From NCBI RefSeq assembly GCF_000023785.1, contig NC_012982.1:1178001-1242000 (forward strand): DNA of 64,000 nt. The letters are read 5' to 3'. This DNA comes from Hirschia baltica ATCC 49814. GTDB lineage: Bacteria; Pseudomonadota; Alphaproteobacteria; Caulobacterales; Hyphomonadaceae. This document shows, piece after piece, positions 61,891 to 64,000 of the stretch. Numbering within the stretch: position 1 is the first letter of the stretch; every line of letters begins with the position of its first letter. Position numbers and translations under genes: made by a program. A model generated the notes under the pieces. It worked only from the letters and a program-made list of their open reading frames with translations. It had not been told where the DNA came from and did no database searches.

Positions 61891-62292
61891 CTATATGCGT
61901 CCCGCAGCCATATCCAGAGCGACAGACACGATAGTTTCGGGATTGAGACGTCGCGTCAGGCCTTCGTAAAATTTGGCGACGGAGCTGGTTTGACTCGCGT
62001 TTAGTTGATATGAGCCAAGCAAACCGCGTTTATCGAGCGCTTTTAAAAGCATGGTGACATATTCAGATGTTTTGACCATGGATAGTTTGTTGCGTGCTTC
62101 CATGAAAGCAATAAAATTGGGATCGTCGGGTGAGCCAAGCTTTATTGGTTTTTTAGGCGGTTGCATGGCTTCTACGAATTCGTTTGCAGATAGGTCGGTG
62201 AGATCCTCATAGATATCTAGCAGGTCTTCATTCGTGAATTTTGGGCGGGCACGTTTTATCATGTCCAGAACGCGCTGTGTGCTCTCTTGCAT
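61891..62292 (-). CDS. hypothetical helical protein
   Basis: 133 residues, cytoplasmic, no signal or membrane helix. Mostly helical: MIKRARPKFTNEDLLDIYED, LSMVKTSEYVTMLLKALDKR, GSYQLNASQTSSVAKFYEGL. No cysteines and no motif that I recognise. Convergent with the aldo-keto reductase gene. Supported as a gene by frame length and consistent codon use rather than by family. Confidence 0.6.
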   Translation of the reverse strand: MQESTQRVLDMIKRARPKFTNEDLLDIYEDLTDLSANEFVEAMQPPKKPIKLGSPDDPNFIAFMEARNKLSMVKTSEYVTMLLKALDKRGLLGSYQLNASQTSSVAKFYEGLTRRLNPETIVSVALDMAAGRI

Positions 62293-62390
62293 ATCAAGGC
62301 TCCTGACGTTTCCTGTTTACTATGTTCCAGAAAATCAGAGTTTACCTCTTTCTTCAATGCGAGGGATTATATGGCGGGATTTTTCTGGTC

Positions 62391-63239
62391 TTAGTTTATT
62401 TTTCGTTTGCTTATAATGGCGAGTGCAATGCCGCCTAAAATAAGTGTAGAGGCGATTGTAAAACGCAGTGTCCAGTTTTCAGATAATAGAAATGTGCCGC
62501 CTATCCCAGCAAGAACAGGCACGGATAATTGAGAGATTGCGGCTCTACTCGTCGTAAGTTTAGGAAGCACGCTATACCAAAGCGCATAGCCTAAGCCGGA
62601 TGTAATTGCGCCTGACGTAACCGCTAGAGCAATCCCCATCGGGTTAAAGTCAAATGGGCGGATCAATATCAGTGTCATGGGGATGGTCAGCAAAAAATTA
62701 CCTGCTGAAGCAGAGAGTGCAGAAGCTGATTTTTGACCTCGAATAGAGTATATTCCCCACGCAATGCCAGAAATAGCCATTAGCACAGCGGCAATTGGAT
62801 CGGGTGCTGATACACCGGGTGAAACAAGCCATATCAGTGCGCCGAAAGCGACTAGACTTCCGAATATTTCTCCTAAAGTGAATTTGTATTTTTGGACTAT
62901 GGCCCATCCCATCATGGTGAGCTGGACACAGGCAAACAGGATAAGAGCACCAAGGCCAGTATCTATTGCGACATAGGAGAATGAAAATGCGGCTGCGTAT
63001 AAAAATAAGCTGAAAGCTGAAATGATATTGCTGCCGGCAAATGCTGTTTTGTTGAACCCGTTTTTAAGGCCGGCTAGCAAGCCCAATACGATCGCACCAG
63101 ATATGAGGCGGATTAGCGTATAATTGGCGGGATCAATTAACGCCGCTTGGGTTGGTGTTTGGGTGAGGGCGAGGCGGCCCAGCACAGAATTAGCAGCAAA
63201 AGCCAGCATTGCCAGAAAGGTCAGTAAAAATATACGCAA
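62391..63239 (-). CDS. DMT-superfamily (EamA) transporter
   Basis: 282 residues with ten membrane helices as two EamA repeats: FLAMLAFAANSVLGRLALTQ then TLIRLISGAIVLGLLAGLKN in the first half; IAAVLMAISGIAWGIYSIRG and ALWYSVLPKLTTSRAAISQL, VPVLAGIGGTFLLSENWTLR, LILGGIALAIISKRKIN in the second. Drug/metabolite exporter or importer at the inner membrane; substrate unknown. Single gene on the minus strand. Confidence 0.92.
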   Translation of the reverse strand: MRIFLLTFLAMLAFAANSVLGRLALTQTPTQAALIDPANYTLIRLISGAIVLGLLAGLKNGFNKTAFAGSNIISAFSLFLYAAAFSFSYVAIDTGLGALILFACVQLTMMGWAIVQKYKFTLGEIFGSLVAFGALIWLVSPGVSAPDPIAAVLMAISGIAWGIYSIRGQKSASALSASAGNFLLTIPMTLILIRPFDFNPMGIALAVTSGAITSGLGYALWYSVLPKLTTSRAAISQLSVPVLAGIGGTFLLSENWTLRFTIASTLILGGIALAIISKRKIN

Positions 63240-63281
63240 TTGGTTTTATTGCTCGCGACTGGAGTTAGACGAGCACAAAGA

Positions 63282-63743
63282 CTAGTCTTCAAAAGGGATG
63301 TTCGTGTTTGAACCGCGCAATTTTGGGTGGTTCGGGATTAAAATTAGAGTGCCGCCAATACAAGCTGCCACACCGAAAATATAGACTAGATATTCAAGCA
63401 CCCAGCCTGGCTTGTTAAAAACATTGGTCATGATGGACTGAGAGTCCGGCAAGCCAAATTCTAGCTCTTTGGCAAGATTTAATAATTCCATCGCGTAGGT
63501 GTAATTATCGATTTGAGCATTGTAGTTTAAATACATAAACCCGCTGTAAGCCATAAACAAAACGAGGCGTGACGCCCAGTTTACGCGATCTGGATTTATC
63601 ATAAACAGCAAACCAAAAATCGCGATATGCACACTTACGAAAAATTGCCACGTATTGGAAATCAACTCTCTGTGTTGACCGATTAATTCATGGATTTGCA
63701 AAAGGCTTTCGGCATTGATCATCTGGTCCATATTCGTCCCCAT
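63282..63743 (-). CDS. three-helix membrane protein, hypothetical
   Basis: 153 residues with membrane segments at about 30-48 (FFVSVHIAIFGLLFM), 57-75 (ASRLVLFMAYSGFMYLNYNA) and 115-135 (VLEYLVYIFGVAACIGGTLI). The rest is polar (LLQIHELIGQHRELISNTWQ before the first helix). No family recognised. Divergent from nothing; the DMT gene follows on the same strand after 43 bases. Confidence 0.7.
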   Translation of the reverse strand: MGTNMDQMINAESLLQIHELIGQHRELISNTWQFFVSVHIAIFGLLFMINPDRVNWASRLVLFMAYSGFMYLNYNAQIDNYTYAMELLNLAKELEFGLPDSQSIMTNVFNKPGWVLEYLVYIFGVAACIGGTLILIPNHPKLRGSNTNIPFED

Positions 63744-63908
63744 CGAGCATATATAATTTAAACGCTGCGCATCGAATGTAGGACTTTATGGTAAATCTTC
63801 TGGTGTTTGGCAATCAATCAAACTCAAATGCTGTAAATGCATACAGCAGACAAGACGGCTTCCTTTTTTGATAAGAAATACCGTCTCGCCGCACGCGGAG
63901 GAAAGAGT

Positions 63909-64000
63909 TTATTCGGCGTATTTGTATTCTAGTGGAAAGACCATATTGTAAGTGGTGACGGGTACGCCGGAAGCATCTTTAGTAGGCGAGAACAATGCCT
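63909..64000 (-). CDS. C-terminal end of a TonB-like protein, partial
   Basis: Only the last ~29 codons are inside the window, ending at TAA 63909-63911. They read ALFSPTKDASGVPVTTYNMV, then FPLEYKYAE, which fits the end of a TonB C-terminal domain (PxxxxGxPVxxxxxxPxxF). Too short to be sure; the rest lies beyond 64000. Confidence 0.5.
   Translation of the reverse strand, partial: ALFSPTKDASGVPVTTYNMVFPLEYKYAE

Noticed and set aside
1-64000. CRISPR arrays, tRNA/rRNA genes, insertion sequences
   Set aside because: I found no regularly spaced repeats, no tRNA-like T-arm in a cloverleaf context, and no transposase open frame.

Overview
The window looks like the chromosome of a free-living, moderately low-GC alphaproteobacterium. 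Evidence: a DnaG whose zinc-finger ligands are lost in the way common in that class, the order yqeY-dnaG-rpoD beside carA, a split GlyQ/GlyS glycyl-tRNA synthetase followed by pyruvate phosphate dikinase, a TIGR02301 protein, a SleB-type hydrolase behind a perfect CtrA-type box (TTAA-N7-TTAA), and a Nudix-like NAD regulator of the alphaproteobacterial type. A stalked or budding marine relative (Hyphomonadaceae/Maricaulales, for example Hirschia-like) is my best guess; it is inference only. I saw no tRNA or rRNA gene, no CRISPR array, no insertion sequence and no prophage.

Layout. 1-9.4 kb: carB (cut by the window edge) and carA on the minus strand, separated by a CAP-like lipoprotein, a receiver-like protein, a metallo-beta-lactamase-fold hydrolase, an M48 protease, a chemoreceptor-like gene broken by a 14-bp tandem duplication, and a PiT-like membrane protein. 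9.6-15.1 kb: yqeY, dnaG, rpoD and a 2OG-Fe(II) oxygenase-like gene bracketed by two near-identical terminators. 15.2-17.7 kb: a secreted protein, a GIY-YIG protein, a cluster of REP-like palindromes and an XRE regulator. 17.8-25.8 kb: glyQ, glyS, ppdK, the cell-wall hydrolase and an MddA-like methyltransferase. 25.8-34.6 kb: a winged-helix/alpha-beta-hydrolase fusion; nadA, a small secreted protein, nadB and nadC; an acyltransferase plus SGNH esterase pair; and the NAD regulator, with a palindrome in front of nadA that fits as its operator. 34.6-44.3 kb: HD hydrolase, small lipoproteins, tag, ygfZ, a K+ channel, a three-hairpin RNA-like element, a hybrid kinase with a degenerate ATPase domain, and an FAD-linked dehydrogenase. 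44.3-48.9 kb: a Kef-type antiporter, and an isomerase/SDR pair divergent from an HxlR regulator with two operator-like palindromes between them. 49.1-54.6 kb: a two-gene TIR-like membrane unit, a pseudouridine synthase, a cold-shock protein, a six-repeat cysteine protein and an alanine-dehydrogenase-family enzyme. 55-64 kb: yaaA, Sua5, a cytochrome b561-YceI fusion with two YceI lipoproteins, an aldo-keto reductase, a DMT transporter, and the end of a TonB-like gene.

How it fits together. Most of the window is housekeeping: pyrimidine/arginine precursor supply, the replication primase and primary sigma factor, glycyl-tRNA charging, and NAD synthesis from aspartate with its own regulator nearby. 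The less ordinary material is the structured element at 38.6 kb with C-rich loops, the TIR-like operon at 49-50.7 kb, the duplication-frameshifted receptor at 5.8 kb, the Cys-nucleophile hydrolase fused to a DNA-binding domain at 26 kb, and several well-formed regulatory palindromes. Function assignments are read from motifs by eye; no database search was run.
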